Below are positions 10,001-19,568 of a DNA stretch of 64,000 nucleotides, in pieces (positions within the stretch are counted from its first letter, which is position 1; every line of letters begins with the position of its first letter). The notes below the pieces were generated by a model, which had not been told where the DNA came from, ran no database searches, and saw only the letters and a program-made list of their open reading frames with translations. Both the position numbers and the translations under genes were made by a program. This stretch comes from Aphanomyces cochlioides (taxonomy: Eukaryota; Oomycota; Saprolegniomycetes; Saprolegniales; Verrucalvaceae), in assembly GCA_019828595.1 (NCBI GenBank), contig JAHQRK010000005.1:1984001-2048000 (forward strand), written 5' to 3'.

Positions 10001-11128
10001 TTATTGAGTAGCTGGTTTGAATCCCGCTGGACTCCGTACGGCTGTCCAAATCACATCTCATCTTTGGATGTTCCCCTTTGGCACAACTCGTATCTGCCTG
10101 GACTCGAAGACCTATACGATCAGTGCTCTACATCGACGCAAGACCAAGCCAATGTATTGGCTTCGCTTCACATCACGAAGTTGTCGCATTTGTTGACTCC
10201 GTGTCAGCGAGTTTGGCCAGCTTCGATCTTGTTCGACAAAATCAACCGTGCCTGCCGCCAAGCCAATTTTGTCCCTCCAACGAAACAATGGATCTCAATC
10301 TTGGTGACCAAGTTATCACGATTGTTTGAGATTGTTTCTGAAGAGGATGCTCCCGTGTTCCACTTGCCGACGCCAAGCTCTGAATGGATGGAATGGCACT
10401 GGATGATTCACCCTGACTCGAGTCCGATCTTGTTGGCGCTTGCGACTTCGAAATCGGCTAAGATCAGAGCTTCTCCAGCTGTCAGCTCGTCCATTCTTCC
10501 TACCAAGCATCTCAACCTGCCATCCAACTTTTACGAAGACCCCAAGCGCCTTACCCAACTTGCCGCCTTCCTCCAACCCGACCACATTCTCCCTCGATAT
10601 GGAGAGTTCATTTTCAAGACCCTTCTCCGCGCCAACGCCATGCAATATCTGTTTCAGTACCAAGACCCCAAGCCGACGTGTGTCTTCTGTCGTGTCAATG
10701 AGACGTACGAGCATTTCCTGTTCTCTTGTGGATATGGTCAATCTGTTTGGTATTCCTTCAAGACAATCCAGCGACTGCTCGAGTGTTCCTTTCCGTCAAC
10801 GTGTCTGGAAATGTTCTACGAGACGCCCAAGCCGTCCGATGGATACTACATCCGTGGCTATCTGAAGATCTGGCCGATTGTCCGAGCCTGCGTGTATTAT
10901 CAAATATGGCTCCAACGTGCCGATCGCACCTTTCGACCCGACCTCACAGCGAAGAGTCCGATGGAAGTTGCCATTCATGCTGCCTCTTTGATCAAGCTAC
11001 ATCTACAACAGCTCCTGGTTGATCTCCCTCTCAAGAAGGGATACACCAAGGTATTCAATGTGCTCAAGCATCTATCTTCGGACCCCTGGTTACGTCAACA
11101 CATCATTCCTGACAGTGTCGTTTCATGA
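7073..11128 (+). CDS. ORF2 polyprotein (endonuclease plus reverse transcriptase), copy C, intact
   Basis: An uninterrupted 1,351-codon ORF2 from ATG 7073 to TGA 11126-11128. Translation from the GTG at 7070 is possible on paper, but ATG is the natural start and the first AUG after ORF1. The AP-endonuclease residues (Asn24, Glu50, Asp170, Asn172, Asp228, Asp254, His255), the reverse-transcriptase catalytic Asp626 and Asp727/728, and the zinc knuckle at 1203-1219 are all present. Variant residues differing among copies are Ile2, Gln147, Thr217, Arg240, Ile313, Ser357, Glu447 and Pro1336. Because ORF1 is truncated, C could only supply ORF2 protein to other copies, if it is transcribed. Confidence 0.93.
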   Translation: MIDNNFSDVPTELVDWDPQIISLNTNGFSNSHRYILDKLSSVHDVSFIQETRFRTPSLHDRVAFHWQRITNHEGSLFFEEPIYPEVSTSPATGGLATLIHPHSPLKNATQVPHDNPVLRGRYLQVRCTLGPLTVVLHNIYAPAAFQQRASYFEELPRDFPPHALHIVGGDFNCTLNKDLDSLRPSTSTMAGTLQLEQWMHSLSLVDLFRRQNPVARTFTSPTLTNRLDYIFCSSTLAGLRHWKATHMPHVPQADHVACRIITKRQTLRHGSGSWKAPTWLLRLPRAAEIVHGCLDRFLDKSPTFHNISKAYDILVNDIRSQLKEFHSQRLEKQRLPLKKLAVEIASLLQVPNMRQDSVLVDRVRDLQKQIHELQDRDKQFRQDQAFQLHLYKAERSSKFHFMSPVPTPLKKTVFKELVDVNGNVVSNQQGMSDVLVDYYKDLFAAPEVQRSGDEVSSFLTPLTRHKQLPEQAQKELSAPLRANEFYHAIRHSSSNSAPGPNALPFEVLKLAPHKWSLVLELLFTHQLHSHPRLTPMQLVSTLVLLHKKGPKSQAKNYRPISLLNTDVKILTSILAYRLQRHIRHIIHPDQQGFIRRSNIQTNIARLDDMLHHIKLHSPSSMVALLDFEKAFDRVDHAYLLRVLRHYGFPETFVDMVRVLYSGRKSRILVNGFLSKPVHISRGVLQGDPLSPLLFVIALEPMCQLLRQHSNYGIKCGDRYHTGSYFADDSQLYAANETCLHRQLALVQTFCDKSGFRLNVDKTQILTYSQLNGNLASLQVTSDSPVKALGILVAPNLSPLARFNYVFEKFVARLSLWLYKARTMAGKVTILHSICLPVLWYQLAFVPADKDLAKKIDKAMLQFMHGEEINPSSSVHGLRLIKKEILFMPKKSGGLGLHHALALWQQHNRSVMIRCIQAITTPPRKSAMSAWITPGYTLLEKAFHPWGSPRDLLLANGSSAFIRQLYKNPNITPMWKALLSSWFESRWTPYGCPNHISSLDVPLWHNSYLPGLEDLYDQCSTSTQDQANVLASLHITKLSHLLTPCQRVWPASILFDKINRACRQANFVPPTKQWISILVTKLSRLFEIVSEEDAPVFHLPTPSSEWMEWHWMIHPDSSPILLALATSKSAKIRASPAVSSSILPTKHLNLPSNFYEDPKRLTQLAAFLQPDHILPRYGEFIFKTLLRANAMQYLFQYQDPKPTCVFCRVNETYEHFLFSCGYGQSVWYSFKTIQRLLECSFPSTCLEMFYETPKPSDGYYIRGYLKIWPIVRACVYYQIWLQRADRTFRPDLTAKSPMEVAIHAASLIKLHLQQLLVDLPLKKGYTKVFNVLKHLSSDPWLRQHIIPDSVVS

Positions 11129-11273
11129 GTGAGCTGACGGCTCACCACTTCATCTCCTGTTCAATGACCACTTTGCCATATTCTGTTTTCCAAGTTCTAT
11201 TTATACAGTACGAGGCAAATTAGTAAGTCATTAGGGCCTTTGCTCAAAAATAAGGTTAATACAACTCATTTAA

Positions 11274-11286
11274 CCATGATCCAGAG
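11274..11286. repeat. Target-site duplication of copy C, right arm
   Basis: CCATGATCCAGAG directly follows the CATTTAA end of C and matches the left arm at 6688-6700. Confidence 0.93.
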
Positions 11287-11600
11287 CCATGGCGCAATGT
11301 TTGACGCTTTGTGATGATACGACAAGCCACGTGGTCAGCCTGTGGAACGTGTGGCATGTGCGTCGCCTTCCAATGACGAAGACCCGCCAAGGTGGACGAA
11401 CAAAAGATGTAGTCAAGTCGGTTGGTGAGTGTGGGACTTGTGAAGGTTCTTGCCACGGGGTTTTGACGGCGAAACAGATCCACCAGAGACAAACTGTGCA
11501 TCCATTGTTCCAGTTGAAGGGTGCCGGCCATGGTGGAGGTACTGGGTCTCAACGAATCCAAATCTTTGTTGAGAGTGCAGTTGAAATCTCCTCCAACAAT
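11274..11600 (-). pseudogene. ORF2 fragment of copy F between C and E
   Basis: On the minus strand this is ORF2 nucleotides 496-822 of host copy F (second half of the endonuclease domain, including GGDFNC and RLDYIF). It lies between the C insertion on its left and the E insertion on its right. Joined conceptually with 18996-19490 and 6647-6687, it covers the first 863 nt of F's ORF2, so F's ORF2 is split by at least three insertions and cannot be expressed. Confidence 0.92.
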
Positions 11601-11615
11601 GTGGAGCGCATGTGG
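11601..11615. repeat. Target-site duplication of copy E, left arm
   Basis: GTGGAGCGCATGTGG, 15 bp, is repeated at 18996-19010. Read in the orientation of E it starts CCACATG, so CCA again follows the element's 3' end. Confidence 0.95.
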
Positions 11616-11761
11616 TTAAATGAGTTGTATTAACCTTATTTTTGAGCAAAGGCCCTAATGACTTACTAATTTGCCTCGTACTGTATAAATAGAACTTGGA
11701 AAACAGAATATGGCAAAGTGGTCATTGAACAGGAGATGAAGTGAGTGAGCCGTTAGCTCTC

Positions 11762-14700
11762 TCATGAAACGACGCTGTCAGGAATGATGTGTTGACGTAA
11801 CCAGTGGTCCGAAGATAGATGCTTGAGCACATTGAATACCTTGGTGTATCCCTTCTTGAGAGGGAGATCAACCAGGAGCTGTTGTAGATGTAGCTTGATC
11901 AAAGAGGCAGCATGAATGGCAACTTCCATCGGACTCTTCGCTGTGAGGTCGGGTCGAAAGGTGCGATCGGCACGTTGGAGCCATATTTGATAATACACGC
12001 AGGCTCGGACAATCGGCCAGATCTTCAGATAGCCACGGATGTAGTATCCATCGGACGGCTTGGGCGTCTCGTAGAACATTTCCAGACACGTGGACGGAAA
12101 GGAACACTCGAGCAGTCGCTGGATTGTCTTGAAGGAATACCAAACAGATTGACCATATCCACAAGAGAACAGGAAATGCTCGTACGTCTCATTGACACGA
12201 CAGAAGACACACGTCGGCTTGGGGTCTTGGTACTGAAACAGATATTGCATGGCGTTGGCGCGGAGAAGGGTCTTGAAAATGAACTCTCCATATCGAGGGA
12301 GAATGTGGTCGGGTTGGAGGAAGGCGGCAAGTTGGGTAAGGCGCTTGGGGTCTTCGTAAAAGTTCGATGGCAGGTTGAGATGCTTGGTAGGAAGGATGGA
12401 CGAGCTGACAGCTGGAGAAGCTCTGATCTTAGCCGATTTCGAAGTCGCAAGCGCCAACAAGATCGGACTCGAGTCAGGGTGAATCATCCAGTGCCATTCC
12501 ATCCATTCAGAGCTTGGCGTCGGCAAGTGGAACACGGGAGCATCCTCTTCAGAAACAATCTCAAACAATCGTGATAACTTGGTCACCAAGATTGAGATCC
12601 ATTGTTTCGTTGGAGGGACAAAATTGGCTTGGCGGCAGGCACGGTTGATTTTGTCGAACAAGATCGAAGCTGGCCAAACTCGCTGACACGGAGTCAACAA
12701 ATGCGACAACTTCGTGATGTGAAGCGACGCCAATACATTGGCTTGGTCTTGCGTCGATGTAGAGCACTGATCGTATAGGTCTTCGAGTCCAGGCAGATAC
12801 GAGTTGTGCCAAAGGGGAACATCCAAAGATGAGATGTGATTTGGACAGCCGTACGGAGTCCAGCGAGATTCAAACCAGCTACTCAATAAGGCTTTCCACA
12901 TTGGAGTGATATTGGGATTCTTGTACAGTTGTCTGATGAATGCAGAAGTACCACTTGCCAAGAGGAGATCTCGGGGGGAACCCCATGGATGAAAAGCCTT
13001 CTCGAGGAGAGTATAGCCCGGCGTAATCCAGGCGGACATGGCAGACTTGCGGGGTGGGGTGGTGATGGCTTGAATGCATCTGATCATGACAGAGCGGTTG
13101 TGTTGTTGCCATAAAGCAAGTGCATGGTGCAGGCCTAAGCCACCGGACTTCTTCGGCATGAATAGGATCTCCTTTTTGATCAAACGGAGGCCATGGACAG
13201 AGGAGGATGGGTTGATTTCTTCACCATGCATAAATTGAAGCATGGCCTTGTCGATCTTTTTGGCCAGGTCTTTGTCGGCAGGGACAAAAGCCAGTTGGTA
13301 CCATAACACAGGCAGACATATGCTGTGCAGGATAGTGACTTTTCCGGCCATGGTTCGAGCCTTGTAGAGCCACAAAGACAAGCGAGCCACAAACTTCTCA
13401 AACACGTAATTGAAACGTGCCAATGGAGAAAGATTGGGCGCAACCAAGATACCAAGAGCCTTCACGGGACTGTCGGAAGTAACTTGTAGTGAGGCAAGGT
13501 TCCCATTCAACTGGCTGTAGGTCAGAATTTGGGTCTTGTCTACGTTGAGTCGGAAACCAGACTTGTCGCAAAAGGTTTGAACCAATGCAAGCTGCCGGTG
13601 GAGGCACGTCTCATTTGCAGCATAGAGTTGCGAGTCGTCGGCAAAGTAACTCCCAGTGTGGTAGCGATCCCCACACTTGATGCCATAGTTGGAGTGTTGC
13701 CGTAGGAGTTGGCACATCGGTTCCAAAGCGATCACAAACAGAAGTGGCGACAGTGGATCACCTTGCAACACACCGCGTGAGATGTGAACTGGCTTGGACA
13801 AGAAGCCGTTCACCAAGATGCGAGACTTGCGGCCCGAGTACAGTACGCGAACCATGTCAACAAAGGTTTCGGGAAAGCCATAGTGACGGAGGACGCGGAG
13901 CAAGTACGCGTGGTCCACGCGATCAAAAGCTTTCTCAAAGTCAAGCAGTGCCACCATCGAGGACGGACTGTGTAGTTTGATGTGGTGCAGCATGTCATCC
14001 AGTCGTGCAATATTGGTTTGGATATTGCTTCGACGGATAAAGCCTTGCTGGTCCGGGTGGATGATGTGTCGAATGTGGCGCTGGAGTCGATAAGCCAGAA
14101 TACTCGTCAGGATTTTCACATCCGTGTTGAGTAGGCTAATGGGCCGATAGTTCTTGGCTTGTGACTTGGGGCCTTTCTTGTGCAGCAACACCAGCGTACT
14201 GACAAGTTGCATGGGAGTCAAGCGAGGGTGAGAATGGAGCTGGTGTGTGAATAGCAGCTCCAATACCAACGACCACTTGTGAGGTGCAAGTTTGAGGACT
14301 TCGAATGGCAGAGCGTTGGGACCTGGCGCTGAGTTCGAACTGCTGTGTCGAATAGCATGATAGAACTCGTTGGCGCGCAAGGGAGCCGACAGCTCTTTCT
14401 GGGCTTGCTCTGGCAGTTGCTTGTGTCGAGTCAATGGGGTCAGAAATGACGACACTTCGTCTCCAGATCGCTGCACCTCGGGAGCTGCAAACAAGTCCTT
14501 GTAGTAGTCGACCAGGACGTCAGACATGCCTTGTTGATTGGAGACAACATTTCCATTGACATCCACCAACTCTTTGAAGACTGTCTTCTTCAAGGGGGTA
14601 GGGACAGGGGACATGAAGTGGAACTTGGACGAGCGCTCTGCTTTGTACAAGTGAAGTTGGAACGCCTGGTCTTGACGAAACTGCTTGTCTCGATCTTGCA

Positions 14701-15817
14701 GCTCGTGAATTTGCTTTTGAAGGTCTCGCACTCGATCCACCAGCACTGCATCTTGACGCATGTTGGGGACTTGCAAAAGCGAAGCGATCTCGACAGCTAA
14801 CTTCTTCAACGGCAGACGTTGTTTCTCCAATCGTTGAGAATGGAATTCTTTGAGTTGGGAGCGGATATCATTGACCAGCATGTCGTAGGCCTTGGAGATA
14901 TTGTGGAATGTTGGAGACTTGTCCAAAAATCGATCCAGACATCCATGAACAATCTCGGCCGCTCGTGGTAGACGAAGTAGCCAAGTTGGAGCTTTCCATG
15001 ATCCAGAGCCATGGCGCAATGTTTGACGCTTTGTGATGATACGACAAGCCACGTGGTCAGCCTGTGGAACGTGTGGCATGTGCGTCGCCTTCCAATGACG
15101 AAGACCCGCCAAGGTGGACGAACAAAAGATGTAGTCAAGTCGGTTGGTGAGTGTGGGACTTGTGAAGGCTCGTGCCACGGGGTTTTGACGGCGAAACAGA
15201 TCCACCAGAGACAAACTGTGCATCCATTGTTCCAGTTGAAGGGTGCCGGCCATGGTGGAGGTACTGGGTCTCAACGAATCCAAATCTTTGTTGAGAGTGC
15301 AGTTGAAATCTCCTCCAACAATGTGGAGCGCATGTGGAGGAAAGTCGCGTGGCAATTCTTCGAAGTAACTTGCTCGTTGTTGGAAGGCTGCCGGCGCATA
15401 GATATTGTGGAGAACGACTGTCAGTGGACCCAGAGTACATCGCACTTGTAGATAACGACCACGAAGCACTGGGTTGTCATGAGGGACTTGAGTGGCGTTC
15501 TTCAAAGGAGAGTGAGGATGTATCAACGTAGCCAGACCTCCAGTGGCTGGCGACGTGGATACTTCAGGGTAAATAGGCTCTTCAAAGAACAAAGAGCCTT
15601 CGTGGTTTGTGATGCGTTGCCAATGGAACGCAACACGGTCGTGGAGACTTGGCGTGCGGAAACGGGTTTCTTGGATAAAGGAAACGTCGTGAACACTTGA
15701 TAGTTTGTCGAGGATGTACCGATGACTGTTGGAGAAGCCATTGGTGTTGAGGGAGATGATTTGTGGGTCCCAGTCCACGAGTTCAGTTGGGACATCGGAG
15801 AAGTTGTTGTCACTCAT
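11762..15817 (-). CDS. ORF2 polyprotein (endonuclease plus reverse transcriptase), copy E, intact
   Basis: 1,351 codons from ATG 15815-15817 to TGA 11762-11764. All endonuclease, reverse-transcriptase and zinc-knuckle residues listed for copy O are conserved. Copy-specific residues include Ser-Gly-Thr in place of Asn-Gly-Ser near the middle of the C-terminal half, Ala217 and His1336. By family knowledge the protein would nick target DNA and copy its own mRNA at the nick in the nucleus. The spacer to ORF1 is 78 nt without AUG, so ORF2 translation probably depends on reinitiation, an internal entry site or a separate transcript. Confidence 0.94.
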   Translation of the reverse strand: MSDNNFSDVPTELVDWDPQIISLNTNGFSNSHRYILDKLSSVHDVSFIQETRFRTPSLHDRVAFHWQRITNHEGSLFFEEPIYPEVSTSPATGGLATLIHPHSPLKNATQVPHDNPVLRGRYLQVRCTLGPLTVVLHNIYAPAAFQQRASYFEELPRDFPPHALHIVGGDFNCTLNKDLDSLRPSTSTMAGTLQLEQWMHSLSLVDLFRRQNPVARAFTSPTLTNRLDYIFCSSTLAGLRHWKATHMPHVPQADHVACRIITKRQTLRHGSGSWKAPTWLLRLPRAAEIVHGCLDRFLDKSPTFHNISKAYDMLVNDIRSQLKEFHSQRLEKQRLPLKKLAVEIASLLQVPNMRQDAVLVDRVRDLQKQIHELQDRDKQFRQDQAFQLHLYKAERSSKFHFMSPVPTPLKKTVFKELVDVNGNVVSNQQGMSDVLVDYYKDLFAAPEVQRSGDEVSSFLTPLTRHKQLPEQAQKELSAPLRANEFYHAIRHSSSNSAPGPNALPFEVLKLAPHKWSLVLELLFTHQLHSHPRLTPMQLVSTLVLLHKKGPKSQAKNYRPISLLNTDVKILTSILAYRLQRHIRHIIHPDQQGFIRRSNIQTNIARLDDMLHHIKLHSPSSMVALLDFEKAFDRVDHAYLLRVLRHYGFPETFVDMVRVLYSGRKSRILVNGFLSKPVHISRGVLQGDPLSPLLFVIALEPMCQLLRQHSNYGIKCGDRYHTGSYFADDSQLYAANETCLHRQLALVQTFCDKSGFRLNVDKTQILTYSQLNGNLASLQVTSDSPVKALGILVAPNLSPLARFNYVFEKFVARLSLWLYKARTMAGKVTILHSICLPVLWYQLAFVPADKDLAKKIDKAMLQFMHGEEINPSSSVHGLRLIKKEILFMPKKSGGLGLHHALALWQQHNRSVMIRCIQAITTPPRKSAMSAWITPGYTLLEKAFHPWGSPRDLLLASGTSAFIRQLYKNPNITPMWKALLSSWFESRWTPYGCPNHISSLDVPLWHNSYLPGLEDLYDQCSTSTQDQANVLASLHITKLSHLLTPCQRVWPASILFDKINRACRQANFVPPTKQWISILVTKLSRLFEIVSEEDAPVFHLPTPSSEWMEWHWMIHPDSSPILLALATSKSAKIRASPAVSSSILPTKHLNLPSNFYEDPKRLTQLAAFLQPDHILPRYGEFIFKTLLRANAMQYLFQYQDPKPTCVFCRVNETYEHFLFSCGYGQSVWYSFKTIQRLLECSFPSTCLEMFYETPKPSDGYYIRGYLKIWPIVRACVYYQIWLQRADRTFRPDLTAKSPMEVAIHAASLIKLHLQQLLVDLPLKKGYTKVFNVLKHLSSDHWLRQHIIPDSVVS

Positions 15818-15895
15818 CACGAGTACAGATGAAAATGAGTAGAATGGAGGGGTCAGAGGGGAGGTTGAAATGGATTGAAGCAGGGGATAGAAGCC

Positions 15896-18800
15896 TTAGA
15901 GTTGATCGTCCTCCAAATCGAGGGGATCAATTTCGTCGGCGTTCATGGAGTGGTGAGCTTTGCTGCAGAGCTCGTCGATGTGGTAATTGTTGGTGATGCT
16001 TTTGAGCATCGAGATGGCCGACAAGACGGGAGCCGGCAAAGTGAACTTCTCGAGATTGTCGCTGAAGTTTTCGATCAAAGCAAACAGCGACCAGTCCGTC
16101 AAGCAGTTGGTGTCAGGCAATCTTGTTGCTTCTTGGTTCAATAGAACAGTCAGTGCCTCCGAGTTTGTGTAGAGGTCTGGGGCCCGATTTGAGAGGAATA
16201 AGTCAATCGTAGCAAGTGCAAAGAGGATGCGCTTGATCTCTGGTATGTCCGTGGTCAATTCTTCCAAGATTTCTGACGGGTGAATCTTGTATTGAGCCAT
16301 GAAGTTGACGTGATGTTTGTAGTTGTGAGGCTTGCCTTGAGCTTTTAACAAAGCCATCTTGCGCTCAATAGTCTTGGTTGCAACAAGTGACTGAAACAAA
16401 CTGAGGTCTTCATCTTGTGCGTACATAGCATGTGCAACGAGCTGAGGATCATCTCGCAAAATGCGTTGACATTCGGTGATACTGCCTTCGACTTTCTTGT
16501 CTCGAATGATCTTCTTCGCCAATTCGAGGTGGGCTGCAGCAGACTTGTTAAGTCGTTGTTTCTTCGCTTTGCCTTTGGTCTTTTTCGGGCGTGGCGCACT
16601 TGAATCTTCCAATACAATTCGAGGCACTGCAAAGTCTTCAAACGAGAGTTCCACGTCGTCTTCTTCGAGGATATGAAAACGGTTGGATGTCGGCAGGGGA
16701 TCCAAACGTGGGGACGAAGGCAAAGTACGTTTTGGAGCTGGTCCAGACCGGTAGCCCGTTACCAATTGAAGGTCCAGCGAGTTCTTGGGCTGCTCACTTG
16801 GTGGAGCAAGAGCGGGCGATTCGTTGGTAGACATTTCCACATCTTCTAGTTGTTTGTCTTGTCCATTGTTGTTAGGGGGATCGCTGTCACCAGACATATC
16901 GACATCAGAGCCATGAGAAGGAGCTGTTGGCTGTGGTTGTTCATCTTGACCATCTTCAGATGCCTCAGTTGAGTCGGCCTTGCCTTCCGCATTTGTTCCA
17001 GGGTCTTGATCATGATCGTCTCCATCATCTTCAGGTTCTTTTTCTCCTGACGGAGGAGATTTTGCCGCTGCCTTGGCCGCTTTTGCCTTCGCTTTTTCAG
17101 CCTTGGCCTCTGCACGTCGTGAAACAATCGACGGAGGCAATGTCTTGTTCAGAGCAGCGATCTTGTGCTGAAACACGACGACAAAAGGCTGACCCGACGG
17201 ATCCGTAATGGTGATTTCGCGTAGTGTGTCGCCGGATTTTGGCACCAACACTGCTGGAGGCGCAGGCGACTTGAAAATGACTCTCAAATGCGGCGACTTG
17301 ATGTTCTGACCAGCAGTAGGGTTGAATGCTGCTATCACTGACTTGGTCAATGCAGCCATTTTCTTGACAATCGCCTTGGCCATCGAAGGGTGACTGACCT
17401 TGTTGAACGTAACGTAGTAGTTGTTGCCATAACGCGAGTACTTGGGAACCAGGAAATCTTTGCCACCAAGTCGAAACGTTGTGCCTCCCATTTCCACGCA
17501 CGTAGACAAGTTGTAACTTGAGATCACAATGGTCTGTGGGTTCTTCTTGTGGATCAAAATGTTCGGAAATTTGGAGCCCCATAACGAACCAGGATTTTCC
17601 TTGACAAATTGATCGCAGATGACTTTTTCGGACCAGTCCTTGTAGCCTTCGCCCAACTTGACTGTGAGCTCGTACACTTGGGACTGGGGGGTGAGCAAAA
17701 TGTTTTCAATGAAGGCGTCCATGTCACCAGAGTCTTTGTAGAATGCGTCCGCCATGGCCTCGCATCGCGCAATATCGTCATCGGCAATAGCATGAGCACC
17801 AGTGTTGCGATGTTTCGCGCCTTTGGGGGCATTGCCTTGCTTGGAATCTTTCTTGGACGAAGCTGAATCCTTGCCGGGAGTCTTTTGCGTCCATGGATTG
17901 GCCCTTTCAGCGTTTTGTTGCTCTTGATCGCCTTGTATTTTGTCTGCCGCGGTAGGAGGATCAACAGCGCCATTTCCTTGAGCAACGGATTTGTCGACAA
18001 TGTCTTGATTTGACTGGTCATTGTCATTGTTTGTCGACTGTTCCTCTTGAATAACTTCTCCAGGAGTATCACACGGCTTCGCTTGGCCGTTAATGTCGCC
18101 TGACCCATCAACCTCCGAGTGAATTTGAGTATTTCCCTCGTCGGTTAAGGCCTCGGTTTCAGTAGAATCCTTCCCCTCGGCGTCTCCAGAGACCATATCC
18201 ACGTCCTCTTGAGATTTTTCTTCTTCCTCTCCCGTTCTAGGAGGCTCAGCACAGGGGGCGACGCGGTTGGTGGCTGCTGGCTCAGTCCCATTGGTCACGA
18301 GAAAGGCCGGGGCCAGACCCCCAGTGACAGGGGTAGAAGGGGAATCCATGCCATCCCCGCAGCACGGTGACTGGGGTACACCATTGCTCCGGCGAGAACC
18401 CAAATCGGGATACCGCCCCCGCCCCTCCGAAGAGGCCCCTGGGGGGAAGTAGACAGAACCGCAGGGTGTGCCCATAGGGGGGGCCCTCGTAGCCTCTAGG
18501 GCTGGCATGGACCCCGTTTTCTCGCCGCCTTCACTGGGGATCGACTCCAATTGGAGTCCAGGGAAGCAGCCACCACAGGCACAAGGCCCCAGTGGTTCGC
18601 CCTCCTGAGTGAGGGCTTCGCTAGACAAGTTAACGACAGTGGTCTGGGGGTCAACCACTGACCCACTGAGGTTGACCCCCCCTGGAACTCCGGCGAGTGG
18701 AGCACCAGGTGAAGCGCTGGGGGAGCGAGACGCAGATTGGTCTCCAGAGACGCTGTTGGGGTCGAACTCGACCTCCACTTCGGCCCTAGGGTTAGGTGTA

Positions 18801-18934
18801 GAGACATTACTCACACCACTTCCGCCATCCTGATTGGACGACGAAAGTGGGTGAGGTGATACAATACCTGGAATGATGGTGACTCCGTGAGTGTTGGTCT
18901 CACGGAGCTCGGAACAGCTGTTGGCGTTGGACAT
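15896..18934 (-). CDS. ORF1 protein of the LINE, copy E, intact 1,012 codons
   Basis: Uninterrupted frame from ATG 18932-18934 to TAA 15896-15898. The start is the first AUG of the leader. The layout is as in copy O: disordered acidic N-terminal third with Cys pairs, central folded region, Ala/Lys-rich segment, basic cluster and helical C terminus. Copy-specific changes include Arg for Lys in the NAEKANPW stretch, Asp for Pro after EKEPE, and Leu for Gln in the QQEDVEM stretch. By analogy with other LINE ORF1 proteins it probably binds the element RNA. I cannot assign a named domain from sequence alone. Confidence 0.92.
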   Translation of the reverse strand: MSNANSCSELRETNTHGVTIIPGIVSPHPLSSSNQDGGSGVSNVSTPNPRAEVEVEFDPNSVSGDQSASRSPSASPGAPLAGVPGGVNLSGSVVDPQTTVVNLSSEALTQEGEPLGPCACGGCFPGLQLESIPSEGGEKTGSMPALEATRAPPMGTPCGSVYFPPGASSEGRGRYPDLGSRRSNGVPQSPCCGDGMDSPSTPVTGGLAPAFLVTNGTEPAATNRVAPCAEPPRTGEEEEKSQEDVDMVSGDAEGKDSTETEALTDEGNTQIHSEVDGSGDINGQAKPCDTPGEVIQEEQSTNNDNDQSNQDIVDKSVAQGNGAVDPPTAADKIQGDQEQQNAERANPWTQKTPGKDSASSKKDSKQGNAPKGAKHRNTGAHAIADDDIARCEAMADAFYKDSGDMDAFIENILLTPQSQVYELTVKLGEGYKDWSEKVICDQFVKENPGSLWGSKFPNILIHKKNPQTIVISSYNLSTCVEMGGTTFRLGGKDFLVPKYSRYGNNYYVTFNKVSHPSMAKAIVKKMAALTKSVIAAFNPTAGQNIKSPHLRVIFKSPAPPAVLVPKSGDTLREITITDPSGQPFVVVFQHKIAALNKTLPPSIVSRRAEAKAEKAKAKAAKAAAKSPPSGEKEPEDDGDDHDQDPGTNAEGKADSTEASEDGQDEQPQPTAPSHGSDVDMSGDSDPPNNNGQDKQLEDVEMSTNESPALAPPSEQPKNSLDLQLVTGYRSGPAPKRTLPSSPRLDPLPTSNRFHILEEDDVELSFEDFAVPRIVLEDSSAPRPKKTKGKAKKQRLNKSAAAHLELAKKIIRDKKVEGSITECQRILRDDPQLVAHAMYAQDEDLSLFQSLVATKTIERKMALLKAQGKPHNYKHHVNFMAQYKIHPSEILEELTTDIPEIKRILFALATIDLFLSNRAPDLYTNSEALTVLLNQEATRLPDTNCLTDWSLFALIENFSDNLEKFTLPAPVLSAISMLKSITNNYHIDELCSKAHHSMNADEIDPLDLEDDQL

Positions 18935-18995
18935 TTTGAGCGCGGCGGCACTTGATAACTTCTTGACTTGAGGGGTACGAGGCAAATTCGGAAGT

Positions 18996-19010
18996 GTGGA
19001 GCGCATGTGG
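18996..19010. repeat. Target-site duplication of copy E, right arm
   Basis: GTGGAGCGCATGTGG, a perfect match to 11601-11615, abutting the 5' end of E. Confidence 0.95.
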
Positions 19011-19490
19011 AGGAAAGTCGCGTGGCAATTCTTCGAAGTAACTTGCTCGTTGTTGGAAGGCTGCCGGCGCATAGATATTGTGGAGAACGACTGTCAGTGG
19101 ACCCAGAGTACATCGCACTTGTAGATAACGACCACGAAGCACTGGGTTGTCATGAGGGACTTGAGTGGCGTTCTTCAAAGGAGAGTGAGGATGTATCAAC
19201 GTAGCCAGACCTCCAGTGGCTGGCGACGTGAATACTTCAGGGTAAATAGGCTCTTCAAAGAACAAAGAGCCTTCGTGGTTTGTGATGCGTTGCCAATGGA
19301 ACGCAACACGGTCGTGGAGACTTGGCGTGCGGAAACGGGTTTCTTGGATAAAGGAAACGTCGTGAACACTTGATAGTTTGTCGAGGATGTACCGATGACT
19401 GTTGGAGAAGCCATTGGTGTTGAGGGAGATGATTTGTGGGTCCCAGTCCACGAGTTCAGTTGGGACATCGGAGAAGTTGTTGTCACTCAT
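18996..19490 (-). pseudogene. ORF2 N-terminal fragment of copy F
   Basis: First 495 nt of ORF2 from the ATG at 19488-19490 (LNTNG, QETR and NIYAP motifs), cut by E. It shares the GAATAC variant (about 19228) with copy B and not with E, which identifies B and F as the duplicated pair. Confidence 0.92.
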
Positions 19491-19568
19491 CACGAGTACA
19501 GATGAAAATGAGTAGAATGGAGGGGTCAGAGGGGAGGTTGAAATGGATTGAAGCAGGGGATAGAAGCC

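Larger units (their letters stand above)
6701..11273 (+). mobile_element. LINE copy C, 5'-truncated, intact ORF2
   Basis: C is a 4.6-kb insertion beginning within ORF1 (family sequence from 6704, with three extra bases 6701-6703 at the junction) and ending CATTTAA at 11273. It is flanked by the 13-bp TSD CCATGATCCAGAG and inserted in ORF2 of copy F in the opposite orientation. Truncation at the 5' side is typical of incomplete target-primed reverse transcription. It carries the MID variant at the ORF2 start, shared with copies I and K. Confidence 0.94.
11616..18995 (-). mobile_element. LINE copy E, full-length and intact (7,380 bp)
   Basis: E is a complete element on the minus strand: 5' end ACTTCCG at 18995, ORF1 18934-15896, spacer 15895-15818, ORF2 15817-11762, 3' UTR 11761-11616. 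Both ORFs are open throughout. A perfect 15-bp TSD flanks it, and its host is ORF2 of copy F in the same orientation. Its length equals that of copy O to the base. Intact ORFs, an exact TSD and a complete 5' end make it a candidate active source element. No poly(A) or simple-repeat tail is present. Confidence 0.95.
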